From positions 4,554,001 through 4,618,000 of the forward strand of contig NC_135195.1 in NCBI RefSeq assembly GCF_050948175.1: 64,000 nt of DNA, written 5' to 3'. The position numbers were made by a program, and so were the translations under genes. The stretch is from Xylocopa sonorina (lineage: Eukaryota; Arthropoda; Insecta; Hymenoptera; Apidae). This document shows, piece after piece, positions 23,872-34,640 of this stretch; the first letter of the stretch is position 1; every line of letters starts with the position of its first letter. Under the pieces are notes generated by a model that saw nothing but the letters and a program-made list of their open reading frames with translations, did no database searches and was not told the DNA's origin.

Positions 23872-25874
23872 TTATGCTAAAAATACTACAAAAAATATAA
23901 AGAAAAATATGAGAACCGCGAATATTTTTATCATTAACCATCTGTTGTTAGTAACGGATTGGAAATATTTTAAGATTTCTGCATGTGCCGCCTCCACATT
24001 CAATTCCGTGTCCTCTATATTGCTATCTATCCTGGAATTTCATTAAATTTTTTGCAATCAATTTTACGAATATCGATAAAGACTAAAACCTTATCAAGGC
24101 GTCCTATAATCAGAAAGAAGTAAAAATTTCAGGGAGACTACCTTTCCACCATTTCTTCTTGTTCCTTAACCATGTGTGCCAATTGCTGAAAAATTCCACC
24201 GAGTTCAACAATAGTAGATTCTATATTTTGCATGGTTTCTGCTCTTGATTGAACGTACGCGTCCTGATAAATGAACAGATTGATTTATTACTTCAAAGGT
24301 GTTTAAATGTTCTGTTTCTTTTTTAAATTGATATTACGCTTACAGTATCATCTTGAATAGCTTGCTGTATCATTAACTGTCCCATTGCTGGTTCCAAATC
24401 TATAGCTACAGAAGAGGATTCTTGTTCCTGGAATAACAATGAACCTTGTTTTCCGGTAACACTTGGAGGTAACATTGTTGATACAGAACCTTGAGTAAAT
24501 TGTTGCCTTCTACTTTGTTCCTCTCTCATATTCTATGGATTGTAAATTAAATATTGAATTAAATTAAAATTAATATTAATATTAAAGACTAAATTATTTA
24601 ATTCTGCTCTGAAATAAATCAAGAATATCCGAATAGTTTGTTCCACACCTCTGATCTAACTTCAAGTACATTTTTAAAATGAGTTGACATGTTTGCCAAT
24701 TTTGATTGTAGGGCCATAACAATTGAAGATGAATGCGAAGCCATGTGTTGGCTTTTAGATGCACCAAATGTATCTCGTTGCTTTTTACTAAGCTCCTGCA
24801 GTGTACCTATCTGCTGGTTCAAACTTTTCAGGTCCGTTTTTATGATATTTGTTAATTCTTCTATTTCCATTTGTCTGTCATTAAATATAGATTTCCTTTT
24901 CGCCACTGGAACAATTAGTTCAATCAACATGCATATATGCTTTAATATTATATATACTCTAATAATTTTAAATACAATTATTTCTCAAATAATATTTATA
25001 TGCTTGTAATTCTTACAATATTTATTTTATATTAGGGCATCCCATAAATGATACAAGTATTTCTGTTTCCCTAAAAAAGTGAAATGTAGAAACTTCTCTA
25101 TAACAATGATTGATTATAGTATTTCCCTCTTTTCTCGTACAATAATTTCACATTCTCTCCATTTACTTACCAATTGTTCTAGCATTTTTATTTTACTTTC
25201 TATCATCACAAATATTTGCATTAATTTTGGGATGACCTGATATTAATAACAAAACGAAAAGGAACAGAAATCTATATATTAAGTCCGACAACATTATTAT
25301 AACTAAAGAATCGTTAAATATCGATTGCAACAATTGAACTGCATTTATGATATAAAGAATATGCAGAAATATGTTAACTGCATCGTGCAATTTATCTTGA
25401 CACCCTGGCTTAGCGATCTAATGCTCGTGTCAATGTGTCAATACATTACAAACAAGTTAGATTTGTTACGATGATGTAACGTTAAGTATTCATTCGGATC
25501 TTACGCAGAGCAAGTTTCTCTAGCTTGGTGTAAGTGCTCGCTATATTCTTTCCAATACTCTTAGCTATCATCATGAAATGAGAGTAGCTCTGTAACTGGC
25601 GGGCACGACGTGGATTCTGTAGAACCGCGGTCCGTGCCACGGTTCTACTTTGCATCGTCCGTATGGCGTTGACGAATTCATTGGTCCTGTCGCGCGACGT
25701 CATCGTCGCTGGTGCGATATCCGCTTGCTTTCTTTCGTTCTCCGTTAAATCGTACCCTTCACTTTCATGGTTATACTGCTTGCTTATGGTACTGCCCCGC
25801 CAGGGACTGTTTGAGGTTGTGTTCATGAAATCATGGTCTACCTCGGGGCCAACGTGTCGTCTACGTGCTGGCAT
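23872..25874 (-). CDS. Syx5: Syntaxin-5, Golgi Qa-SNARE, 5 exons
   Basis: Syntaxin-5 is the Qa-SNARE for ER-to-Golgi and intra-Golgi fusion. Exons in transcript order: 25874-25505, 24905-24649, 24532-24344, 24263-24142, 24031-23872. They join in frame to 365 aa. Visible regions are a family-typical N-terminus (MTSRDRTNEF at residue 58), a helical N-domain with LAKRKSIFNDR and SHSSSIVMALQSKLA, a SNARE motif (about 273-335) with the central glutamine in GGIFQQLAHMV, and a C-terminal hydrophobic anchor ending FFVVFLA. An extra 57 residues precede M58 and start with MPARRRH. The basic cluster resembles the arginine-based ER-retrieval signal of the long mammalian isoform, whose short form starts at an internal methionine. 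An out-of-frame ATG lies at 25,879, five bases upstream of the first ATG. Its 3' end faces Tango1. Confidence 0.95.
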
Positions 25875-26612
25875 TGCATTCTCAGTTTAGTTACGTGTTC
25901 ACGATTTTACATATAAAAATACACTAAAGTGCAGCGCAACGTAATGCTCGAGAATACGAGAGACGTGTAACCCATTTATCTGGAATACTTCCCAAAGAAC
26001 GTATCAACAAATTGAAACGGACACGTCCACATGACAGCTGTACCACAGAGTACTTTTTAAGTAGGCAGTTTTTTTATACACATGCGTCAGAGGGAGGTGA
26101 AGGCGTCATTGGTTAGTCCAATTGGAACTAAATTCAAACACTAGCTAGACGAAATTATTCGATTAAAAATCTTTTAGTATAAACGTAAGTAATGCTGCCT
26201 CGCAGCTGCATTCGCTGCTCGAAATTGTTATCTTAAAATAAAACTAATATCGAACAATATGGTACATTATCTCTTAAATACCGTAACTATATTCTCATCG
26301 ACGAGGCATATCAATTTAAAGGATCATATTTCTCCTACCCCTTGTAGTTCAGAGCAGAGAATTTAAAAATAATATACAACTCAACAATCCAAATGAATAA
26401 ATTCAGAATATATGGACAGATTCTTTCTCCCCTTCATTTCTATTATTTAATGCTTGCTCTCAACTATTTGTATGACCAATCGAATATTTGCCTATAAAAT
26501 ATGTTATAATATTCGCAATAATCAATATATGTGAACACTAAAAACAATTGAAAAATATATATATAATTAACATCACAGTAATTTTACTGTGACAAAGTTG
26601 CGTTGACGGGAT
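25875..26612. promoter_or_regulatory. Syx5 upstream region
   Basis: This stretch holds the Syx5 5' UTR and presumably its promoter. It is moderately CpG-containing up to about 26,150, then AT-rich. An 18-bp palindrome (CACAGTAATTTTACTGTG, 26,574-26,591) lies just outside the repeat element that follows. No other gene is visible. Confidence 0.4.
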
Positions 26613-27094
26613 GCATATTTCAATAATTTTATTGTAATTTATTGTAAACTTCTCGGCTTAGTGGTAAGAGAGAGAAAGATATATAAGAAATCTATAAGAA
26701 AGAGTGAGACAGATGATGCAGACCCTCCACTCGAACCCCTGGTGTTATCTTTGTAAAAAGTGCTCAAACTGGTCGCACACTATTATCAACAGCGAAGTAA
26801 ACTACTTAAGAACTACTGGCGTCATCTCTTGGAGGGGTGCTGAAACAAGGTCGGTAATTAATTTCACTACCCTCCGCAAAGATAGCGCTAGTAGTCCTTG
26901 AGTAGTTCACTTCGCTGTCGGTACTTCTGTGCGACCAGTTTGAGCACTTTTTACAGAGATGGCTCCACGGGTTCTAAAGCAGAGTTTGTATCGTCTGTCT
27001 CACTCTTTCTTATAGCTTTCTTATATATCTTTCTCTCTCTTACCTCTAAAGCGGGCAATATACAAGAAATTACAATCAAACTATTGAAATATAC
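26613..27094. mobile_element. Palindromic MITE-like element, copy 1
   Basis: The two halves are reverse complements over more than 150 bp each. Matching pairs include GGTAAGAGAGAGAAAG (from 26,663) with its complement near 27,030, and the CTCAAACTGGTCGCACAC block (about 26,765) with GTGCGACCAGTTTGAG (about 26,930). The centre (about 26,830-26,890) is unpaired. No transposase is encoded. Copy 2 is at 38,281-38,708 and a diverged half-copy lies at 56,646-56,735. Very long inverted arms with a short unique centre are typical of foldback-type MITEs. The superfamily is unknown because I cannot define the target-site duplication. Confidence 0.8.
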
Positions 27095-27175
27095 AAGGAA
27101 TTACAATAAAACTAGTAAAATGTAGAATAAATTAAAAGAAAAGTAATGAAATATACACTAAATTACAATAAAACT
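27060..27175. repeat. 31-bp tandem repeat, ~4 units
   Basis: Units start at 27,060, 27,091, 27,122 and 27,153, exactly 31 bp apart. Each begins ATACAAGAAATTAC or a variant; the third unit is the most diverged. The first unit overlaps the right terminus of the palindromic element, and one reversed unit is present at its left end (about 26,617-26,647), so the array may have grown from the element's own terminus. Confidence 0.8.
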
Positions 27176-27186
27176 TAAGTTTTATA

Positions 27187-27440
27187 CGGGGTGACTGACT
27201 ACTCATGTGACAAACTCTTACAGTTGATACTACACCTCAAAAGAAGCAAAAAAGTTCAATAAACCCAGATCCGATTTACGAAAATGTTCGAGAGAATTGA
27301 GATTTTTGTTTTCTCCAGAGAAACAGGAGGAGTTTCACTCATATTATTGATTGTATCTTCTAAACCGTTGGTCCTACAAGAAAATGACAAAGAACATTGA
27401 AAAGAGCAATAAATTTACTATTATAATAGTTCCTATACTA
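27187..27440 (+). repeat. Dispersed repeat B, copy 1 (forward)
   Basis: This segment is about 75% identical by eye to the reverse complement of 38,765-39,010. Shared blocks include GATACTACACCTCAAAAG and TATTATTGATTGTATCTT, in the same order and spacing. No protein is encoded. It lies 90 bp beyond palindromic element copy 1, as its partner lies about 60 bp beyond copy 2. It may be a fragment of a transposon or a retroelement 3' end; I cannot name the family. Confidence 0.75.
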
Positions 27441-28389
27441 TCCTGAAACTCGAAAACAGTTGAAGTAATAAAAGTTTAAACTTATCTCAGGAGGCAAAAT
27501 TTTGTAGATTACAAAAACTTTGATTTCCTATTTAGGTAATTATTTTTAGGTGCGGATGGCAGTAAATTGCAAAAAAACTTCTTTATTCACAAAGTTTTCC
27601 GATGATATAATCAGTTTTTTATTCCGCCGCACGGAAGCAAAGAAATTTCGTATGAAATGGTGGAAACTGCAGGTGATGGCTCACATACGGACACTGCGGA
27701 GTTGCAGCACCCTCTATTTCCATTTGATATTATGGATGCAATTTAATCTAACGTGTCTTCTTTTCTCGAATTCTTCACTTCTACTAAATCAGCATACGAT
27801 GCATCTATGCATTTTCTATTTACAAACAGGCACTGTTCAAAATCAATTTCTACTTGATATTACCGATAACACTTAATATAATTAGTCTTCTTTTCTTTAA
27901 TACTTTTTTATACTTGTACAATATATAATCAGTTTATGAAAACGATGCAAAAAGGTTTGTACAGGACTGTACAACACCTCCACTAATTTTAATCGCGAGC
28001 AGCCATTGATTCGGCGGCTGACGGCCAACCATTTTGAAATATGATCCACCTCGTCGAGTCCGCTAGCTATACCAATGAGATTTCGTGTGAATCCAAACGA
28101 TGAGTTGCTGGTTTCCCTGTATCTGTTAAAATGTCTGCTACAGATTGTGACAACCGAAAGATCATAATCAGTTATATATACCCGATTATATGGCGGATTG
28201 AATTCTGTATATTATGGATTCCGGTCATTTAAAATTGATAAATAGAGTCAGTCCTCGATACCTTCTGTACTGAGAACACATAGATATAGTATACGATACA
28301 TACTCGCTTCATTTAATACGCATAATGAAAATATTTTGTATCGAATTTGCATTCTTTATCCTATAATCTAACTTGAGTGTATGCATAGG
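27441..28389. other. Intergenic, nothing recognised
   Basis: AT-rich sequence with a single 108-codon plus-strand frame at 27,550-27,876 that starts at a GTG or ATG near 27,551 and resembles no family I know. It has no flanking splice signals. I see no RNA gene. Confidence 0.4.
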
Positions 28390-28862
28390 TACCCCTATCT
28401 ACTAGTGTAATTAATTTCGCGGCCGCCAGGTGGCTAGAACAATTAATCTTTCTCGCAAGTGGTAGTTGACACCATAGTGCTTATAAGGGAAACATTCGCA
28501 CAAAAAACCAGGCGACCCTCCTCTCAGGAGCGAGGGACTACCGCCTCTTTTTGGATGCGTCTAGGATAGGTTGATTTCGAAATCCCTTGAATAGACGATT
28601 TTAACCCAATCATAATGCTGTCCCTAGCTGTGATCCCCAGCCTATGCTTGCGACCCAACCCTTGCGATGCTCTGCTCCCAGCGCGCCTAAATCTGAACCC
28701 CTCCAGGCCTGGAAACCCGTTTGCTTTTCCCCAATGCCCCAATATTCTTCTAGAAACCTCAAGGAAGAACCTTCACTACTACAATGAAGATTGCAGCGAG
28801 GGATACACCGGATCAAAAAAGTGTAGTGAAGTGAAGTGAAGTGAAGAGAAGAAAAGTGAAGA
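28390..28862. repeat. GC-richer segment ending in a GTGAA pentanucleotide run, possible retroelement fragment
   Basis: From about 28,420 the sequence becomes richer in C and G, with overlapping open frames on both strands. It ends in a (GTGAA)n-like run at 28,821-28,862. A compositionally distinct segment with a simple-sequence 3' end is common for truncated non-LTR retroelements, but I see no reverse transcriptase motif, so this is inference. Confidence 0.35.
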
Positions 28863-28889
28863 GAGAATGTATGAATGGGTAATGAATGA

Positions 28890-29080
28890 ATAAATTATTG
28901 TAAAGAAATATGTAATAATAAAATATTGTAAAGAGAAATATAGAAAAATAAAATATTGTAAAGAAATATGGAACAATAAAATGTTGTAAAGAAATATCAA
29001 ACAATAAAATATAAAAATATATATATATATAACAGTAATAACGTTGTAAAAATATATGTAACAATAAAATGTTTCAATAA
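28890..29080. repeat. Degenerate ~28-32-bp tandem repeat
   Basis: The core AAATATTGTAAAGAAATATG recurs about five to six times with small indels, interrupted by an (AT)n stretch near 29,015-29,032. It directly follows the GTGAA run, and the transition suggests replication slippage at an AT-rich tail. Confidence 0.7.
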
Positions 29081-31365
29081 AATCTGTAATTGACATAGAA
29101 AAGTTTAATTGTCAGAGACGATTCTCATTAAGAATAGATATAAAAATCATTATTGTAATTAATAACGTATACATTAAACACTATGATAGTTTTATGAATT
29201 AAACAAATTACTAAAATAGATGGTATTGCATTTGTTATACTATTACTATGATTGAGAATAAAGATTGTAAATAATAGTACGAAAACAAAACATTTCAATT
29301 CACATTTGTTTGAAATTAATTAGAAATTTATTATCATAAACTGTCACAATGTGTTTTGGTAGCTATATTTTCACTTTTTCAACGTTTCAGCTATGCAAAC
29401 AATTCTTTTTCATTATGAGAAAATATGTTTCGACAATATGAACTAAAATATTATAAAGAAAGAAAAAATGATTTACAATGAAATGGTAATAATTTATACT
29501 ATCATCTATCGCTAATACTTATATAAATCGATAACCTATCATCTACTATAATGGAACCTGAAGAAACTCTAGTTTATTTGAATTTAAATAAATCTATCCT
29601 ATGGCAGCGATTAGCTCATATTATTTTCTATATAATTTGTAATTGTATCATGCCACCATGATGCGATTAATAATTATATATTAAATAATATGTTGCCCAG
29701 GTCTCACCACGTGGAGGTTGCTGCGAATCGAGACCCACCCTAACCACGTCCCATCCACCCTCCTTTTATACAAAATATTATTAAATACAACCTCCTTTCA
29801 ATATACATTTGCAACAAGTTCGATGTTTGATCCCTATGCAAACGCACAATGAAAGGAGTTTCATAAAGAATTTTCGCGAGAAAGAATTGTTGCAAATGAA
29901 AGGAAACACAAATATCCAGCCTAGCCAATAATTGATTTTAATTTCGAACCAATCAACCTAACTAGGAATATATATATCAACTTAAAAAAAGTTATTCCTG
30001 CCTATCAATAGGTCTGAAAATGTATCACCCTACGTATGCAAAAATCGAAGAGAACACAGTACATGAAGTACTTTGTATTCGTGAACTCGAAGTGTTTGCA
30101 AAAGCAAACAACAGAAAAGAAGCTTTGGAGCAACAAAGGAAGAACATAACAGAAGATTTTGCGCAGATAAACAGAGGCGATCTAATTTACAAAATGCGAG
30201 ATAACATATGAGTGATGACAAAAGACGACAGAATTAAAAGCACTGGAAAGACTGGAAGACTTAAAATAAAACTGGAAACATTGCAATATCTAGAACAGAG
30301 ATGTACAACATGTAAAACCATAACACAGATATTAATAGATTACACGAGAAATATATCTAGAAAAATAAATATAATTAAAAGTACATATAACAATAATAAA
30401 ATTATAAGCAAGACAGGAAACGCTGCAATATCTAAAACAGAAATGTACAACAGGCAAAAATATACACATATACACACACATGCGCATATAAAAAAATGAC
30501 ATAGAAAAATATAAGCATAATTGAAAATATACGTAACATTTATATAATAAACATAATGTTGATCACTCAAATATTATCTTATAATATTTATACCCCTCTT
30601 TCGTATATCCTTCTCGTTGTTCATCTTCTTTGATTCATTATGTGTATGACCATATCTTCATCTTCATAGCATCATTTAATGTAGGTACATCCTGGTGTTG
30701 TATTACTTTCATCAAATGGACGTCTCAGTAAAACTATAAGCTGCAACAGACTTATACATTGGATTAGTAACAACTTACAAAAATGTGAGGAACAAACAGT
30801 ATAGATAAATTAGACGAGGAAAAACATTATTTTATCTAAATAGCTTTATAAAAATGATGTATGTAACATGTAATAAGAACAATGTGTTTGGTTATGATGT
30901 ACATTGATGTACCAAAAGTAAAAATTTATATTTCGTTCTATCTTGTTTCTTGTTACTTTTCGTTACATTAATTAAATTTTGAAAGCTTATGCATTCTGAT
31001 GCACAAAACACACAATGGAATATTTAAACATCAATCATAAATTAACAATAAATGGAAAGTTATAAAAACCAGAAAATATCTATTCGTAGAAAATAATTAT
31101 ATCGTTTCGCAATATTTCATGACAAACACTCGATCAGGAGAGATATGGAATGGAGAAGACGAAAGCATACTGTCTCTCATTATTATTGCTATTAATTATC
31201 GTGAATGAAGTATTCTTTCTTTTCGTATCATGAATCTTTATTTATTAAACGCGAAGCAAAGAATACTTCAAAATCAATCGCGGTAAATGTGTTTCAACGC
31301 ATGTACTTGCAATAATAATATACTGAAACAGTGATTAGTAAAATTAATCGCGATAGCAGCTATAT
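29081..31365. other. Intergenic AT-rich stretch with a small direct duplication
   Basis: No gene is recognised. A 36-bp segment at 30,274-30,309 recurs at 30,416-30,451 (about 32 of 36 identical, same strand, 142 bp apart). The 63-codon frame at 30,020-30,211 is lysine/glutamate-rich but resembles no family and lacks splice context. CA/TG-rich microsatellite bits occur near 30,460-30,490. Confidence 0.4.
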
Positions 31366-32290
31366 TCGCAATACTAATTCATTAAATATCAAATAGAGAA
31401 TATCTGAAAAATCTAATCACGGGGTGCGTCAGAAAAGGCAATGCGCGAGCAGCCACCTCAGGGCGCTTTTCTTAATTCGCAACGCTAATTTATACACCCA
31501 TGTAATTTAAGTACGCAACACTAACAAAACAGATTTTTAAACAGTAATCTGCATAAGTGCAATGTCACCACGGTGCAATGTAGCCCGTTGGCTACTGTGG
31601 CAACTCTTTATGCAAGATCACACATCTACAGCGCAAATGGAAGATTTTATAAATACGATATCGCACCCTGGTGCGACGTAGCTCCTTTGGCTACGATGGT
31701 GATGATGTTTCCACAGAATGAGTGGAATATTTGGGCAATTCGTTAGCCGCAACACTATCGTGAAAAACGCGTCATTCATTATCGCAACTCTAAATGGACT
31801 CAAAGACTAATAATTGAAAACTATTACTTCTATAGAAAACAAGAAGATGCAATTACTCGCGATATATGTAAATCGTAACACTACAAAACTAATTAAAAAG
31901 CTATTAGCACATACTAAAATAGCAAATACAATTTAACATTATTCGCGAAACAAATATTAGCAAATAATAAGTATATGTTAAGCAAGCAATCGCGATCTCA
32001 TGATTCGCAACACTAAAAGAGCAACACGATTATCGTTTCTACGCAACTCTAATTCAAAGCCCGATATATTAATTAATACGCAACTCTAGTAAAACTCGCG
32101 ATCTGGATTAGTACGTAACTCTAATAAAAATCGCGATCTGGATGAATACGCAACTCTAATAAAAATCGCGACCTGGAGTTAATCGCAACTCTAATAAAAA
32201 TCGCGATTTGGATTTATTCGCAACTCTAAATGGAACCGTAATTAATTATACGCAATGCTACAATTAAATACGCGATTTGCCCAGCATTTG
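31366..32290 (+). repeat. Array of TCGCAACWCTAA motifs, 35-bp phased
   Basis: The motif YCGCAAC(A/T)CTAA recurs at about 31,366, 31,477, 31,513, 31,747, 31,782, 31,873, 32,005, 32,041, 32,078, 32,113, 32,148, 32,183 and 32,218. The last five are spaced exactly 35 bp. Each is followed at a fixed distance by AATCGCGATCTGG or a variant, so the unit has two conserved blocks. Earlier spacings are 35-37 bp or simple multiples. A different duplicated block (GTGCAATGTAGC-like, at about 31,573 and 31,670) interrupts the array. No protein frame follows the period, because 35 is not a multiple of three. Confidence 0.85.
31567..31703 (+). repeat. Internal direct duplication, ~36-bp units 99 bp apart
   Basis: The segments at about 31,567-31,602 and 31,666-31,702 share CACC..GGTGC.A.GTAGC..TTGGCTAC..TGG. 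They sit inside the 35-bp motif array and differ from its unit. Confidence 0.6.
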
Positions 32291-33617
32291 ATGAACCAGC
32301 ATCCTGCTGGCTAAAATATACCAATACTACACAAATACGAGCATAGTGACAAAGTAGTAACAAGCAATGACTTTGCATCGAGAGGGTTACCTGCCTCTGA
32401 ATGCATAGTCATTAATAGTTGCCCTCTTCTCCGGGCCTCTTCGGCATATAGCCTCTTCTTTCTTCGGGCATGAAGCCCAGGACCCTGAAACTTATATCTA
32501 AGCTCGAGATTCCCTAATTACAAACCCACAAATGACTCAAAAAATAAATCAAAACATGAAACGAGACACTTCTAAACACACGTAAGACGAACAACGATTT
32601 AAGAAATCGTTCTCCGTGCAAACGTGCAAAATCTCGAGCAGAAAACGTTCGTTTCGTGCAAATCGCGACCGCGACCGCGGGTCGATTCGAAAAATCGATC
32701 GAGTAAAGCCAGTGGCGAACGGCATCCCCCGTTCGCGCCAGCTAAACCGTCGATTGTTCAAATCTGATTCCCTGAAACAGGTTGAACCACGCGAAAAACG
32801 CGCCTGCCCGATCGGTGACTGTGGTCAACCTGCCCGGCCCTACCTACTTATTATTAACAGACAAACATACCAGAAGTAAACTACCTACCTACCTAGCGCT
32901 ATATTTAAAAATGGCAAAAGATTCACACCAACACATTCGTTCAACCCCCGGAAATTTCTCATTCAAACACCCGGGCGCAAAAATCCTACACTAGAGAGAA
33001 CGTCCCGGGACGCCTCCGACACCCGAGCTTGGCATACAATCTCGCACACTCTAAAGGTACGTACCAATGCTGTAATCGACTGACGAATTCTAGCGACCAT
33101 TGAGTACAACGCTAGAAAAGCGTTTTTATCTACGTTTGAATGTTTAATATGAAATTTGAAACATTGAACAAATCTGTATTTTTCGTAAAGCATAGAAGTT
33201 GTATTAGTAATACGAATGTTAATGCAATTGGTACCGTTGTTGTGATTTCGAATAAATTTGGTACCATTTATAGGTAATATTAAATTGTTTCTGTGGAAAC
33301 GACGCACTTCCACGACCTAATCACACACACACACACAACGTGGAAGGTACGTCGTGCACGATACACTAGCACGTCAGTCGCGAAAAAAACACACATCATT
33401 AGTTATTATACAATCATCGTGCCCATCGCCCTTTCCCCACCCAAGTAGCACCTGGGCACGTGAGTGGAGTCCTGGCAATGAACACGGAAGGGGTTAAACC
33501 TGAAAATCCTAATCTAAATATAATTATTAGTGATCTCTACTATCCTTTGAATTGAAAAGTTAATCATTGATAGTTATTACGTTACAAAGAGCTGCAATTC
33601 TACTTTAAATCCTAACG
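32291..33617. other. CpG-richer unassigned stretch
   Basis: From about 32,540 to 33,080 the sequence is CpG-rich (CGCGACCGCGACCGCGG at about 32,663) and carries open frames on both strands. None has a recognisable domain or clear splice sites. A (CA)n run lies near 33,325-33,339. It may be a promoter region or an old retroelement; I cannot decide. Confidence 0.35.
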
Positions 33618-33877
33618 CTACAGCCACCAGTGTGGTTGACGCATTTTCGCGCCCACGAAAATGATTAACGTGACCAGAATGTCATCGAGTAACATTCCAG
33701 ACACGGCCTCCCATGAGGCAGGAATTGAGATACGCTCAATTAGCGCACCACGAACCCCTAAGCGAGATCCGCAGCTACCAATACCCTTGGTGAGGGTGGC
33801 GGGCTCCCCCGTCTGCCCTTCGGAATAGCCGAGGGCCTTACGGACGGGGCAGGGCGCCCATACTGGGACGCTATAGC
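33618..33877. repeat. ~265-bp duplicated module, copy 1
   Basis: It starts CTACAGCCACCAGT and ends TACTGGGACGCTATAGC. It aligns over its length with 34,165-34,434 in the same orientation, about 70-75% by eye. Shared blocks include GTTGACG.ATTTTC.CG, TTAACGTGACCAGA and CCCGTCTGCC.TT.GGAATA. It is more GC-rich than its surroundings. Tandem non-coding modules of this size occur as promoter monomers in the 5' UTRs of some non-LTR retrotransposons, but no ORF supports that here. Confidence 0.8.
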
Positions 33878-34164
33878 GACAACTAACAAGCTAACCAGAC
33901 ACGAAGCTAAAAATGCTCTATGCAGTGAAATAACTACCAATTATTAAATAATGCTCGATAAATGAGAGAGAAGATTAACAATTCATTTTAATATTACAAT
34001 GTATAGAACAGAGTAAAAGGCGCGACGCGACGCGAACAAAGTGAAGGATTCTTCACCCTAAAAAATGATCGACATCCTCTAAGATGTAACCCTTCCTTCG
34101 AGACGGACCCTCCCGCCGTGTGATCTTAAAAAATGAGCAAAGCAAACCCATAAAAGGTTACTAC

Positions 34165-34434
34165 TACAGCCACCAGTACCAGTTGACGTATTTTCACGTC
34201 CGCGAAATGTTTAACGTGACCAGATGCCTACGGTGACACCCAGGCACGACCTCTCCTTGAGGCAGGGATTGGGATACGCCCAATCAGCCGGCAGTGAACC
34301 CAGTGCAGTAATCTTAGTACGCAGTCCACCACTACCGATGCCCTCGGTGGGGGTGACGGACTACCCCGTCTGCCTTTTGGAATAACCAAGGGCCTTACGC
34401 AACGGGATAGAGGCCAATACTGGGACGCTATAGT
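34165..34434. repeat. ~265-bp duplicated module, copy 2
   Basis: Direct partner of 33,618-33,877, offset 547 bp. The spacer contains GCGACGCGACGCG (about 34,021) and an AT-rich part. The copies differ by many substitutions and small indels, so the duplication is old. Confidence 0.8.
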
Positions 34435-34484
34435 GGGAACACCACGCTACTCGACAGTGAACTCAAGTTCATTTATTTATTGAC

Positions 34485-34640
34485 AAGAATAGTTAAATTT
34501 AAATTCAAAGTTATATTTCAAATTCAAGTTGAATTTTAAATTAAAAGTAAATTTAAAGTTAAAGTTAAACTTTAAATTACAATTAAATTTAAAATCAAAG
34601 TCAAATTCGAAATTAAGATTAAATTTAAAATCAATTATTT
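34485..34640. repeat. Degenerate AAATTY/AAAGTT hexamer low-complexity tract
   Basis: A roughly 155-bp tract is built almost entirely from six-base words of the type AAATTC, AAAGTT and AAATTT in changing order. It encodes nothing and looks like a decayed hexanucleotide satellite. Confidence 0.8.

Noticed and set aside
29690..29760. tRNA-like hairpin near GGTCTCACCACGTGG
   Set aside because: No cloverleaf with A and B box spacing could be formed; only a short stem is visible.
31366..32290. CRISPR array
   Set aside because: The host is an animal, spacers are not unique sequences between identical repeats, and both blocks of the 35-bp unit are repeated.
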